Shown here: piece after piece, positions 19,205 through 31,541 of the stretch | Position numbering within the stretch: the stretch's first letter is position 1 | How the letters are laid out: every line of letters begins with the position of its first letter | Source of the DNA: Septoria linicola | Taxonomy: Eukaryota > Ascomycota > Dothideomycetes > Mycosphaerellales > Mycosphaerellaceae | Assembly (NCBI GenBank): GCA_024114885.1 | Contig: CP099425.1 | Coordinates: forward strand, 1,240,001-1,304,000 | Reading direction: 5' to 3' | DNA: 64,000 bases | Program-made: the position numbers and the translations under genes | The notes under the pieces: model-generated | What the model was told of the DNA's origin: nothing | Database searches by the model: none | What the model saw: only the letters and a program-made list of their open reading frames with translations

Positions 19205-22200
19205 GACTTGGTGATGTGTTGGCCGCTGGTAGTCCTCTAAACACTGGACGAGGGCGAACACCAGCAGACACAAGCGCCTCGTATCCAAGTCCTTCGAGGC
19301 ACAGCTGGAGTAGTCTAATGATCGCCGTGAAGGAAGGTGGGTGTGAATGCTTCAGCGGGATTGATCGCTGATCCTCGTGCTTTTCATGCATCCACGAGTG
19401 AAGTGGTGGTGGTTTGAATACTTCGAAGAAAGCACGGTCTTAATGCTGCATTTAGAGGTGCTGGTAACTTGAGTTTATGCTATTCCACGTCAGGAAGTAG
19501 CGGCACCTGGTCTGCAGCGAGTAGGGGTAGCTGCTCTTTCGCGCGAGACTTGCTTGCCTTGCTTGACGACTTTTTATGTTACAGGTTGCACCGGAGCTAC
19601 TCGGGTAGAGATATATTGACACGATGGTGGAAGGCCTAGACAGCGAAGACTGAAGCCCAAAATCATGGCACCGAGAGTGGCTGGAAAGCGTCTTGCAAAT
19701 GAGGCGTAGATTATGCAGATCATCTTGTGCAATGTTTCCTCGAACACTCACGTTATGGTAGGGCTGAGCAATCTTGGGCCATCGCGCCTATCACGTCTTC
19801 AATTTGGAGGGATCCTTGATGCTCCAGCTATGCCCTAAGCTCACATCTTGGTCATGTGTGATGTGTACTACCTCAAGGAGGGGCATTGTGCATTCCAGAA
19901 ACACTCGCTGCCGCACTGTTGAAACTGCAAAGCCTTTGGCGCGCGTCCGGATGGGGTCGCACGCATGGTCGCACAAACCAGATCAGTCTGCATGTCATAT
20001 GGCGATCCGCGGGGCTTGAAATGTGATAGATCACATTAGCACGCGTGGCCGCCAACCACAATCGCACACCTGTGAGCGCCATCGCCACTCATCGGCCACG
20101 AGAACATGTGCATTTTCGCGCTGATGTGCCCCCTCGATCCTCGTTGCAAAAGAGACAGAAGACCAGCAGTCACTCTTTGAAGAGCTGTCATCCGTCTGTT
20201 CCCGCCGCAAATGTCCGTCATGGTTTCAAGTACGACGCGCGACCAAGTTGATGGGACCGACGCAGAACTTCTGGGAAATGTGCGTATGGTCAGCGGAAGA
20301 GGTCGCATAGTAGCTATGTATGCGCGATGTATCGTCAGACGTGAGGTACTTTGTCATCCATGTCTATCGGCGGTACCCGTTATCGCTTAAGCTCGTCCCG
20401 TGCATATGAGCGCTGGGCGATAGTATCGAGTGAACATTCACTGGCTACACTTTTCGTGTGGCCGCCCGCAACCCAGCCCTATAGTGCTTATAACTTCGGC
20501 AACGGAGGCATGCCTTTCCAGGCAAATGCAAGACCCAATACCATCTGTTACTCCGCCCGTACATGCTTCCGGAGCCTACTACGAGATCGTAAGCAGGCCT
20601 GAAGCAGCCTCTTGCAGACCTTAGATCTCACCAGCTCATCACGCGTGGCTCCCCGACGGCTCTCGATCATGTCGTGACATCCTCGCTTCCAAGATCCACC
20701 AGATCGGCATATCTCATCTTGCCTCGCAGCAGACGTTGGAATGAGCGGTCGATGTACGAAATTACTGATAAGCGAACGAGCTCGTCAAGCATGTGAACAT
20801 GCGAAAGCAGTCATGGGTGCCCGAGACCGTTTAATGTCTGCTGGCCGATATTGGTGCGGCTAGACAGCACCTGAGATGGACAGCCAGCTCTCACCGAGTG
20901 CTCTCACAGCCGGTGATTCGTCGCGCCTATCTGGCTGGAATATCGACCGGAGGAATTGCTGACATGAAATGAACCGTGAGGCAGGTGCACAGATCTAGAC
21001 TTTGTTGGGAAAGCACGATGAGCTCTGTGTCAATACCAGCTCTGTACCCTTCAATCACATTTGTCTTCAGCCAATGCCATGAGCTTTCACTTTCAGTGAG
21101 CTGACAATCGTTGCTGTTGGCGTTTCCGCGAGCTCCGCAATAGCACTATAGCCACGAGGTATTTGTTGCAGGACGCCATCACCTTGTGGGATCACTTTGG
21201 TAAGACTGGAAAAGCAGATCATGCTCCACCATCCACTCGTATTAGAGGCGAAGACTATCATCAACTGCTCTGCAAACACTAGAGCATGTTTACCGTCCAG
21301 TTCCAGTGGCTGCCGCGGCAAGCGGAAGCTGTAATTAGCGCGCCATAACATGTTAGTGCATCCAATTGCCTTTACGTTAGTGAACGTTTCCGTATGCCGC
21401 CTTAGCTCATCTCAATAATAGCCTTATCGCCTGGCATGCTCTTACCCGTAGCGTGCCATGTTCGCGTAGAGTGCACGCTACAGATGTTGCTATCATACCA
21501 TACCTATAGATCCACTCTAGATAGCAGCGATTTGGCTGCTATTGTAGGAGGAAGAAGACGAGGTTGTCCAAGCATAGCAGGAAGTGCGATATACCCCGAA
21601 CTAAGAGTGCTACCGTTATTAGCATTATAACGCGTGGTCTCTAGATAACTTAGATCCGGTGAACTGTCGTCTTGAGTGTCGCTTCTATCCAGACTGGATA
21701 AAGCGAATAGCTCCGCTATTGCTTAGTAAGGATGATATCTGCATAGAATCATTACGCGTCGCAAGGACGCGTTTACTACATAGACACAACACTACGGCCG
21801 CTAGCAATAGCGTGAATATGCTAGATCTAATGGAATAGCCAGTTTGCAGTTGTATACCCACTTCTAGTAGCTAGTGTTGCAAGATAAAGAAAGAGAGTTT
21901 ACTACGCTTAATTTGGCATAGTATGCTAATTTGAATTCGACAGTGTCATTTACATGGCGTTACTAGCCTACTGGCACGTGCATTACGCAGCCAATAGATC
22001 CACTCTATTCGGTCACAGCTGGACGGTAAACATGCTCTACTATGACTGTGTGCAATGATTGCTCAGGTTGCCACGGAGATAGACGGTCACGAAGAGATGT
22101 GCGCTATCGGCATCTGCACGTGTTTCTGCGCGAGCACGGTCTTGGCTTGACGAGATGGCTTTCGGACTCCGGGATATGACTTTTATGGTTGGGATGCAGT

Positions 22201-22778
22201 TCCGTCTCGCGAAGGACTTTTATCCACCACGCGTCGAGCGCAGAGCACAATGCGATTCTTGCGCTGGAGCACGAGTTTCCTCCGTGAAGCAGTCGATGGC
22301 ATGTCGTAAGATGTCAAGCTGACACAGCAACTGACGACATCGTTCATGATTTGTATACTGCCGAGTATCTTGCCTGAATGCCGCCGAGCACGCTCTGACA
22401 GTGGGGTGTCCTTTGGGAGGAGGCGTCGGCAATGGGCTCATCATGCTTGGGACGACATGAGCAGCTCGCATAGCAAACATCGCCCAATACACACCCTCGC
22501 ACCGTTTCATCATAGACCGACTAGCAGCAAAGATTGGTGGTGCAAGGCAGCTGCAGCAGCAGTGCGTCAAGCGGTTTTACTCAGCAGCAGCTGCTAATTA
22601 TCGCCGCACCCTTCCGCCAAACAAGCCGACGCAGCGATTGCTAGCCCCACTACTACATGACATGTCCTCAACCAACAAAACTTCGCTTCAATTGAGCTCC
22701 GTCACTTCCTCTACAAACACATCGCAACAGCGAGTTGACTCCATTTCGCAACACTTGACCTCTTCGCCATCCGCAAAC
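19205..22778. other. Gene-poor region, 3.6 kb
   Basis: No convincing gene; frames are under 100 codons. Bases about 21350-22050 differ from the rest: rich in TAG/CTA and stop codons in all frames. A 14-bp direct repeat (atagatccactcta) occurs at 21506-21519 and 21994-22007. This looks like degenerate mobile-element DNA. The right end is the CT-rich leader of the 6-phosphogluconate dehydrogenase gene. Confidence 0.4.
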
Positions 22779-24653
22779 ATGTCTGGACAAGAACCTGTGT
22801 AAGTGCCTCTGCCACTTTTTCGCCATCTGATGTCACCGCGAAGGAAGATGCCCCTCACCAAAAGATTTTATGGCTCCTCCGGAAGATTGCTCGCTGCGGT
22901 TCTGCGAAACTGCAAAGTCAACATTGCAGCAGAGCAGGCAATCGCAGACAACGAGCTGGTGTACCTCAACCTCCGCCATACGCGGATTGCTATACAGACA
23001 GCTTCGCAGTGGACATCGATGCAGCCCGCCAGCTACATGGATTGGACGTAGATACACAGGACATGGCTAACGCACTTCTCACAGCGGAGACTTCGGCCTC
23101 ATTGGCCTCGCGGTCATGGGCCAGAACTTGATCCTCAACGCCGCCGACCACGGATTCACCGTCGTGGCCTTCAACCGTACCGTGGCCAAGGTCGACCGTT
23201 TCCTCGAGAACGAGGCCAAGGGCAAGAGCATTGTCGGCGCACACAGCATCAGCGAGTTCGTCTCGAAGCTGAAGAAGCCACGCCGCATGATGCTTCTCGT
23301 CATGGCCGGCAAGCCAGTCGACGACTTCATTGAGGTCCTGCTCCAGGGTGGTGTTGAGGAGGGCGATATCATCATTGACGGTGGTAACTCCCACTTCCCA
23401 GACACCAACCGCCGAACCAAGTACCTCGGAGCCAAGGGCATTCGATTCGTTGGATCCGGTGTCTCCGGTGGTGAGGAGGGTGCCCGCTACGGCCCATCCA
23501 TCATGCCAGGTGGTAACGAGGAGGCTTGGCCATACATCAAGGACGTCCTCCAATCCATCTCTGCCAAGTCCGACGGCGAGGCTTGCTGCCAATGGGTTGG
23601 TGACGAGGGTGCTGGTCACTACGTCAAGATGGTTCACAACGGTATTGAGTACGGTGACATGCAGTTGATCTGCGAGGTGAGCACAAACAAAGCAAGGGGA
23701 AAGTCGGAGCAGCACAGCTGACAAAGTACAGGCCTACGACATCATGAAGCGCGGTCTCGGAATGAGCGGCAAGGAGATGGCAGATGTCTTCGCCGAATGG
23801 AACAAGGGCGTTCTCGACTCCTTCCTCATTGAAATCACCCGCGATATCCTTTACTTCAACGACGACGATGGAACGACGCTCGTTGAGAAGATCCTCGACG
23901 CTGCTGGACAGAAGGGAACTGGCAAGTGGACTGCCATCAACGCACTTGACATGGGTCAGCCAGTCACTCTTATCGGCGAGGCCGTCTTCGCGAGATGTCT
24001 GTCTTCGCTCAAGGGCGAGCGCACTCGTGCCAGCGAGAAGCTCTCTGGTCCAACGCCAAACTTCACCGGAGACAGGAAGCAATTCCTTGCCAATCTCGAG
24101 CAGGCTCTCTACGCCTCTAAGATCATCTCTTACGCACAGGGCTTTATGCTTATGCAGAGCGTAAGTTGACACCCTGATTTTCATATGAATCATTGCTAAC
24201 AACGTACTGCAGGCCGCCAAGGAGTACGGCTGGAAGCTCCAGAAGCCAGAGATCGCCCTCATGTGGCGTGGTGGCTGCATCATCCGTTCCGTGTTCTTGA
24301 AGGACATCACCAAGGCATACCGCTCAAACCCAGACCTCGAGAACTTGCTGTTCGACGACTTCTTCAACAAGGCCATCCACAATGCACAGGATGGCTGGAG
24401 AGATGTTGTCTCCAAGGGTGCCCTCTGGGGTATTCCAACCCCAGCTTTCTCCACTGCGCTTTCATTCTTCGATGGCTTCAGGACGAAGGACCTGCCAGCC
24501 AACCTTTTGCAAGCGCAGCGTGACTACTTTGGTGCCCACACTTTCCGCATCAAGCCAGAGCACGCCAGCGAGAAGTACCCAGAGGGCAAGGATATCCACG
24601 TTAACTGGACTGGTCGTGGAGGTAACATCTCGGCCTCCACATACAATGCTTAG
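22779..24653 (+). CDS. GND1: 6-phosphogluconate dehydrogenase, decarboxylating
   Basis: Exons 22779-22798, 23085-23676, 23732-24160 and 24213-24653 encode 493 residues; introns are 286, 55 and 52 bp. Exon 1 carries only MSGQEP and two bases, followed by GDFGLIGLAVMGQNLILN, the NADP-binding motif. Others are FVGSGVSGGEEGARYGPSIMPGG, HYVKMVHNGIEYGDMQLI with the catalytic Lys, and MWRGGCIIRSVFL. The C-terminus has HVNWTGRGGNISASTYNA. It produces ribulose-5-phosphate and NADPH in the oxidative pentose phosphate pathway. The long first intron could hold regulatory sequence. Confidence 0.97.
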
Positions 24654-24912
24654 ATGTCGAATATCAGCGTGCTTGTTGCTACTGCTAGCAAAGAATTTCC
24701 CTTTTTGCGGCCTCCCTTGTTTGGCGCTGCTGTTTCTATGACTATCCAGACATTTAAGCCAGAAGCGGCGTCTTGTTTGATGCATGTGGGTTGGGTCTGA
24801 TGGGAAAGTACGAATGATCATGGATAGAATGAGCTGTATCTAGCCACGTTAACAATGAAAAGGACATGATAGATGATCAAACTTTCTCGACTATTCGATC
24901 AGCCTGCACGCT

Positions 24913-26018
24913 CTACTGATGCTTCTTCTGATCCTCTTCCTGTCCCTTCATGACCCAATTACTATGATGCTTGGCGTACTCCTCTTCACCCTCTTTCGTC
25001 TTCATCGCCTCCTTCATCTCAAACTTATCCGGCACATCACACCCTTTTGTAACAGCCTCGCGCTTCTGAATCGTCTCCAACCATTTCTTCATCGCAGGAA
25101 ACGTCTCCTCGGTAATCTCCACACCCGCCCATTCTGCCCAATTCACCCAGCTGAAACAGCAAATATCCGCAATGCTGTATTTGCCTCCTACAATCCACTT
25201 TTCACCATCCTTACCGCTAGATTGAGAAGCCAACCGATCGTTCAGCACCTGATACAACCTCTTCGTCTCCGTCTGATAGCGGTCAATTCCATATTGAATC
25301 TTTGTTGGTGCGTAGCGGTAGAAGTGATTTGCTTGGCCTTGCATCGGCCCCAAGCCGCTTTGCATCCAGGTTAGCCAGGAGAGGCATTCCCAGTAGTCGG
25401 GGGTGTTGTAGGGAAAGGAGAGGGAGTGGGAGGAATCGTATTGCGCGCAGAGGTAGAGTTGGATGGAGGAGCCTTCGAAGATTCGGAGGGGGGTGGAGGG
25501 GGTGCTGTCGATTATGGCGGGGATGCGGCCGTTCGCTGGGAGGGAGGAAGGGAGGGTTAGTGTATATCTTTTGAGGTGTCTTTCCAGTGTTCTTCTTTGC
25601 ATGTGCGAGATATGCTCCTTGGTTGGATTGATAGAGTGGCAGAATCACCCCAAGCCTGCCTGTCTCGCAAGCCAACAAATATCAATCAAATCTAAGAAGC
25701 TCTGGGCTCTTGACTGACAGAGAGAGAGTGCTCGCTGCTCGTCGCCATATCCAACCAAACTAGAGGGAAAGAGAAATGATAACCACTCACGATTGATCTC
25801 CAAATACCAGTCCTCCTTCTGCACATTCTTCGCAATATCAACCTTGTGCACATTATACTTCAATCCCAGTTCTTCCAATGTAATGCTGATCTTCTGGCCA
25901 TTGGGAGTGCCGGCCGTGTATCTATTTTCCTCGAGAGTTAGTTCATGCTGCTGCTGTTGCGGTGACGACCCTCTGTTGGTCGGATTGCATACAGGTCGAT
26001 GTTCGTTTGAGGTGCCAT
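24913..26018 (-). CDS. Glutathione S-transferase, Ure2/GST-nu-like
   Basis: Exons 26018-25993, 25921-25791 and 25535-24913 give 259 residues; introns are 71 and 255 bp. Joined junctions read [22 protein letters not shown] and [14 protein letters not shown], the thioredoxin-fold start and glutathione-contact NGRIPA loop of the Ure2p-like GST group. The helical C-domain has [29 protein letters not shown] and [20 protein letters not shown]. The enzyme probably conjugates or reduces with glutathione. The second intron is long for this window. Cytosolic; no targeting signal. Confidence 0.93.
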
Positions 26019-26499
26019 CTTGAATGCGGTCTTGTTTGGGTCTTGAGGTGTTCAGTCGCAATGCTTTCTTCTCAATCCTATAGGTCTGATTTGTGCTGCT
26101 GTTGTCTTCTTTACTGTGGTAAAAGTGATACGTCATATGACGGCTTGAGCTGTAAAGCGGAAGCTCCAAGGCTGTTGTGTGGTGATGGATGTGCTTCGCT
26201 TGACTTGCCTACGCAGATGCAGATGCGTAAGCAGGAATTGTCACTAATTACTGTCAGCATGTCGTTGCAGGAGAAACATATGAGAGAGAGTTTGATCTGT
26301 CCGTCCCTTGCGCCAAAGATGCGCTGTCAACGTTATACTATCGCGGATAGTACTCAATAATGTACATCTAGCTGCTCTTTCTTCGCAGCGTATCGTCTAG
26401 ACATTCCTTCATCTCTCCCCGGCATCACTTTTCTGGTGATGCCTTGCTGTAATGGCAGTCGGTAGCCATTCAGACTGTGATGACGGGCTCGTCATGCCA
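26019..26499. other. Intergenic, about 480 bp
   Basis: 5' region of the GST gene and 3' region of the Nab2-like gene. Nothing else seen. Confidence 0.4.
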
Positions 26500-28192
26500 C
26501 TAGGCCACGACATCCGCGTCCATTTCCACATTGGGCTCTTGCTTAACGGCACCAAACTCTTCCTTGACACCATTGCCGTTGCTTTGGCCTGGCAGAATGA
26601 GCTCCTCAGCGCCTTCCTCCGTCTTAAAGTCTGCAAATCGCTCAGCCTTGTCGTTGGGCGTCCACACCTTATCTTCGAACTTTCCTCGCTTCTGTCCAGC
26701 TTCGTGCTTGTAAGGGCACGTCTGGTTCAAACATGGGTTGTACCTGCACACGATCTTACTGTGTCCAAATGTGCAGCCCGGGGTGGTGCAATCGCCTCCA
26801 TTTTTGCAGGGCCTCGAGTTGGGATGCGTGAATGGACAGTTCGCATTTTGGCAGTTTGGGTAGAACTTGCAGGGCACCGGGATGGCTGATGCCTTTGCCG
26901 TGGCTGGGCTTGGGTGACGACCGGTGCAGCTCTTGTTTGTGCACTTGCTGCCGTATGAGCATGAGACGGATAGGTCGACGTTCGGGACTGTCTCCAGTGT
27001 CGTTCTCGGACCGTGGTGAGCAAATCCACATGCTGGGTTGGAGCAGGTTAGGTCGAATCGGCAGAGTGTCGAGAATTTGCCGCCACCTCCATTCTCGTCG
27101 CCATCGAGTTCCATGCCATCGCCTCCGACAGCTCCAGGTCCACTTGGCAGGGCTCCGTCTGGCATTTTGCCGTCCACGGCGTGTAATGTCGGTGCTGCGG
27201 CCTGCTGTGGTCCACCTCTTCCGCCACGCACAGCTCCGCGAGAGCCTCTTCCTCCTCGCCCGCCGCGGCCACCGTTCGGAGCACCATTGCCATTTGGCAT
27301 CGCCTGAAGCATCTGCTGAAACATGTTTGCTTGCATTTCCATCATCTGCATCCATTGCATCTGTTGTTGTGGATCAACGCCTGGCGGCCCTGCCATAGCG
27401 CCCATCCCGTTTTGCGCGCCGCCACGTCCGCCGTTCATCATACGCGTCACGCCACGTGCGATGTTGTTCTTAGGGCCTCGAGGAGCGGTGTCACGCGAAG
27501 AATGTGAGTTGATCCTACCGGCGCCGCCAACACCGCCAGCAGCGCCTTTTATTCTTCGCAAGCTATCAGGGAGCTCTGATCGGTCGAGGTTGCGGTTGAG
27601 CTGATTCAGCATGCGCCCACCGCGGCCTCTCTGTGGGCCTGATACATTGCGCATCGATCGTGGGCCTGTGGGACTATTTTCAGTTAGCTGCTGTTTGTAA
27701 ATTAATCATTCGCGATAGCCCATAACTTCGGATATCACGCGACTGCCGCAAGACTGGGTGGAATGGGGTGGAATGAAAAGTGTTGACCTACGGTGCATCT
27801 CCAGCGGCCGCTGAATCCTCCATGGTCGCATCTTGTGCGGCGGCATTTGAGTCCGCTTGATCTGAAGGCGCGCCGTTGCTGTCCATCTGCTGCTGCGGCT
27901 GTTCCTGCTGCTGTTGTTGTTGTGGCTGAGTGATGGCCTGTACCTGGTCGTAGAGCCATTTCGTGAAGCCGATGACTTCTGGGTTGTCGTCGCCGATGGC
28001 AAGCAAGTCGTTGCCCAACTCTGCTTGCACGGCCTGCGCGTCTTTGCCGTTCACAATCATCATGGTCACGTATTCGGCCAGGGTCATGTCGTTCTCGTCC
28101 GTGACCCAGCCGTTCTCCATCAGTTTGGGCTGGATCGCGCTCTGGAGCTGCTGGGCATGGTCGCTGCCGGCGTCGACTGCTGTGGAGGCCAT
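26500..28192 (-). CDS. Nab2-like nuclear poly(A)-binding protein, CCCH zinc fingers
   Basis: Exons 28192-27792 and 27673-26500 (intron 118 bp) give 524 residues. The N-terminal about 100 residues form the PWI-like Nab2 domain (QSAIQPKLMENGW, EVIGFTKWLYDQV), followed by a Gln tract. The middle is Arg/Gly-rich (GGRGGRGGRGSRGAVRGG), typical of methylated RGG regions. Five C-x(4-5)-C-x(4-5)-C-x3-H fingers follow, for example CRFDLTCSNPACGFAH, CKFYPNCQNANCPFTH and CRYNPCLNQTCPYKH. Yeast Nab2 controls poly(A) length and mRNA export. The acceptor AAATAG was chosen over a nearby CACAG because only it keeps frame. It is divergent from UTP18 with 425 bp between. Confidence 0.9.
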
Positions 28193-28617
28193 TGTGTGTA
28201 GTGGTGGTGGGTGAACTCTGCGGAAGGAGTTGCGAAAGAATGAGGGCAAAGCCTCGACGGCGGGTTTGGTGGTCGCGCGCCGGGATGCAGATTCTGCTGT
28301 GAATGTGTTTCGTGTGTCGTAGTTGCGCAAGACAGTGGCGATGACGTTTCGGAGATTGCGCGGATGTGTGTTGTGAAGAGGGAGTTTGTCGTGTCTTTGT
28401 CAGTGGAAGAGAGACAGCAGCAGCAGCAACAAGGCTCAGAGAGAGGCAGAGCCTCGCGTGGTCATTGGCTGCCGCATTCAGGGTGTGGCGTTTTTTAAGC
28501 TAGTTAACTTAGTTAGTCTTATGTCAGACGCGAAACTTTTGGCTCGTCTGCTCCGATGCAAAGAAAGCGAGACGAAGCAGCTGTCCGAGACAACTGCTCT
28601 GCTCAATTGTGCTCAAC
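28193..28617. promoter_or_regulatory. Divergent promoter region, Nab2-like and UTP18
   Basis: 425 bp between two head-to-head RNA-processing genes. It contains cagcagcagcagcaaca on the plus strand near 28417. No clear TATA box was seen. Confidence 0.4.
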
Positions 28618-30504
28618 ATGGCCAAGTCCAAGCAGGGGAAGGCGGCTAAGAAGCAGCAACAGGAAGTGGTGCAGCAGCAGCCCACTCCGCCAGTGCAGGA
28701 CGATGACATGGATATTGATGTCGAGGAGGACGAGTCCGAGGCCGAAATTGTGGTAGATGGAGAGATAGAAAAAGATGAGACGGAAGAGGAGCTGGAGAGA
28801 CTGGTATTTGGCGACAGCGTGGGTTTTCGAGACGGACTACGCGACTTTGATCGCGAAGACGAGCAGGACGAGGCGGCAGACAACGATGCGACGACGGGAC
28901 TGGAAGGGCTGGACGATGCTCAAGTAGGTCAGACACCCGCTGGGCAACCGTGATGGACTGTGACATCTGACTGGCTATTGTAGCTCTTCTTCACGGATAC
29001 AGGTGACGATGCCCTTCAGCCTCCCACAGACGAACATAGCGACGATGAGACTTTACGATCGAGGCAGCCCGCCGCCTGGGAAGACAGCGACGACGAGCGG
29101 ACGTTGGTCTCGCTAGCGTCAGTGCCACGGCTGCGAAAGCTGAGGAAGACCGAGGCAGAGGATGTGGTCTCTGGTAAGGAGTATACCAGAAGGCTGCGAA
29201 AGCAGTTTGAGCTGCTGAATCCTGCACCGCAATGGGCTCAGACTGCACTGCAGAAACCGGCCAAGAAGAAGCGACGGACGTCCGACTATGTGGAGTCCGA
29301 TGACGACGTGTCAGACAACGACATGGACATCGATGGAGATCTGCCTTCCACTGCCCCTCTCGACCAGCTGCTGCAGGACGCACAGTCCCTCGTTCGACAA
29401 GCAGGACCCGGCGTGGGCAAGAAGCGCAAGATCAGACCAGAAGTCATCGATATCCAACGGCAGAAGGACATACCTGGAGTGCAGCCTAGTGCAATCACAT
29501 CGCTCTCCTTCCACCCCACGCTGCCTCTTCTGCTCTCCTCGGGTCCATCCTCGACACTCTACCTTCACCATCTCGCGACCTCCCCTCCAGCACTTACACC
29601 AAATCCACTGCTCACAAGCTTGCATGTGAGGGGATCTCAACTCACAACTACGGCGTTCCACCCCAACGACTCCCGCATCTTCCTGTCGGCGAGGAGGAAG
29701 TATTTCCACGTTTGGAACCTCACTACCGGCCAAGTCGAGAAAATTACACGAGTATATGGTCAGCAGCATGAACAGAAAAGCATGGAGCACTTCAAGCTCT
29801 CCCCCGATGGACGATATATGGCACTACAAGGATCAACGAAGAAAGGTGGAGGTATCGTCAATGTCCTCGATGCCACAACACTGCAATGGGTGACACAGGT
29901 CCGCATCGAAGCTCGAGGAGGCATAGCAGACTTTGCATGGTGGCGAGACAGCAGAGGACTGTGCATAGCAGGCAAGAATGGTGAAGTCAGCGAGTGGGAC
30001 ATGTCCGAGCAACGAATCGTAGCTCGATGGCAAGATGAAGGAGCAGTCGGTACCACGACCCTGGCTCTCGGAGGCCAACACGAAGTCAGCAAAGGTCTGG
30101 TAGGCTCAGATCGATGGATCGCAGTTGGCAGCTCTTCGGGCATCGTCAATGTCTACGACAGGCGGGCATGGCTGGGAGACAGTCCCAAGAGTGCGAGAGA
30201 GATACCTCAAACACCAAAACCTACGCGGGCCCTGGACCACCTCACCACGCCGACGTCACATCTCGCCTTCTCTCCAGACGGGCAGATTCTCGCCATGGCA
30301 TCAAAATGGAAGCGCGATGCCATGAGACTTGTGCATCTGCCAAGCTGTACAGTGTTTAGGAACTGGCCGACGAGCTCCACGCCGCTAGGCAGGATCACAG
30401 GCGTGGCGTTTGCCGATGGCGGTGTCGTGCAGGGTTCTGATGCGCATAGCGTGCTTGCTGTTGCTAACGAGCAGGGAAAGATTAGAGTCTGGGAGATTAG
30501 ATAG
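28618..30504 (+). CDS. UTP18: U3 snoRNP/small-subunit processome protein UTP18, WD40
   Basis: Exons 28618-28923 and 28984-30504 (intron 60 bp) give 608 residues. The N-terminal third is acidic and lysine-rich (MDIDVEEDESEAE, AKKKRRTSDYVES), typical of nucleolar proteins, and holds ELERLVFGD. From about residue 245 a WD40 propeller follows: ITSLSFHPTLPLLLSSG, TTAFHPNDSRIFLSARRKYFHVWNL, HFKLSPDGRYMAL, GIVNVYDRRAW, HLAFSPDGQILAMASKWK, ending KIRVWEIR. UTP18 acts in the 90S pre-ribosome during 18S rRNA maturation. Order and length fit the family. Confidence 0.93.
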
Positions 30505-30740
30505 TCAAGTTCTTTCGAATCATGCTGTGTGCTCTATGCCCAGCTCGTTCTTCAGATTTTCTTGGACAGACTGCTCCGTTCTCAGCTCCGCTTCTCTTAT
30601 GACAAGTGTCCCATCCCAGCGAAGGGCTTTGATCGCCAATGCACATCACCGCCTTATCCTGCTCTAAACTCATTAGTCAATTACTCTCCGATCCCTCACA
30701 CTAGCACAACTCAAGGACACTGTGGCAAGGGTAGCCATAC

Positions 30741-31245
30741 TCACTGCTCAAACCCTCCCTCCCCCTCCTTCGTCTCAATATCCTTCTGATCCACTTTACT
30801 CACGCTCGCCGCTCGTGGACCCATGTTCAAGTGCTGCACGAATTTGTCTAGGTTGCTGGAGCTGCCTTGGGCTTCGCCGACGACCTAGCAATGCAATGAT
30901 TAGCAGAGAGATTGTGTTGAGGGTATGTAAGAGTAGTAAGAAGGAGGAAGGAGGAGGGGGGAGGAAATCAGGAGGGAATACATACACTTCCATCATTGGC
31001 ATTCTTGACGAAGCCTGTCAGGGAGAGGGATTGGGCTTTTTCTGCAGTGAAGGATCTGTTTTGAGAGAATGTCGTTGTTAGTGGTCTTGGGGTTCTGAAT
31101 TTAGTTCTTGGTGAGGAGAGGCTGGAGTTTACCGAAAGTTGACTCCTTGGACGGTGCCTTCGACTTTGAAGGAGATCTGTAGAGGTTTTAGTGGGGATTG
31201 CTGTTGTAAATGGTGGAACAGGAATGGGAATACTCTTTTCGACAT
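30741..31245 (-). CDS. Acylphosphatase
   Basis: Exons 31245-31133, 31055-30986 and 30884-30741 give 108 residues; introns are 77 and 101 bp. The first junction yields ISFKVEGTVQGVNFRSFTAEKA, with the catalytic Arg in GVNFR. Exon 2 ends LTGFVKNANDGS, with the catalytic Asn, and exon 3 begins VVGEAQGSSSNLDKFVQHL. These are acylphosphatase signatures (hydrolysis of acyl phosphates). An N-terminal extension of about 22 residues (MSKRVFPFLFHHLQQQ...), basic and hydrophobic, could be a mitochondrial signal. No single frame spans the gene, so it is easy to miss. Confidence 0.93.
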
Positions 31246-31541
31246 TTTGAGAGCACTGGAGGTGAAGAAGCGCATGTATTGGTGTGATGATTCTGGTTAT
31301 GTGATGTCGAATCTGAAAGTGCAAGAGCACATGGACATATACTGCAAGTGATATGGTATGACGTTTGAAATGCAGGGACCGGAGCCGAGCCCGCTTTATG
31401 GGTTCGAGAGAGCAGATGCTATATTGAATTGTCAGGCTGCAGGTTCACGACTACCATGTGGAGTCTCTTGTGCGTTCACAATATCCTCAATCGTGATGTT
31501 CTGCACCTTCGAGTTACAGACGGTGGGCTGACTCGTTCTGC

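Noticed and set aside
22990..23724. 244-residue minus-strand frame
   Set aside because: Shadow of 6-phosphogluconate dehydrogenase; its Leu/Val/Asp-rich composition is the usual antisense of C-ending codons.
23624..24502. 292-residue minus-strand frame
   Set aside because: Also antisense to 6-phosphogluconate dehydrogenase, crossing its introns.
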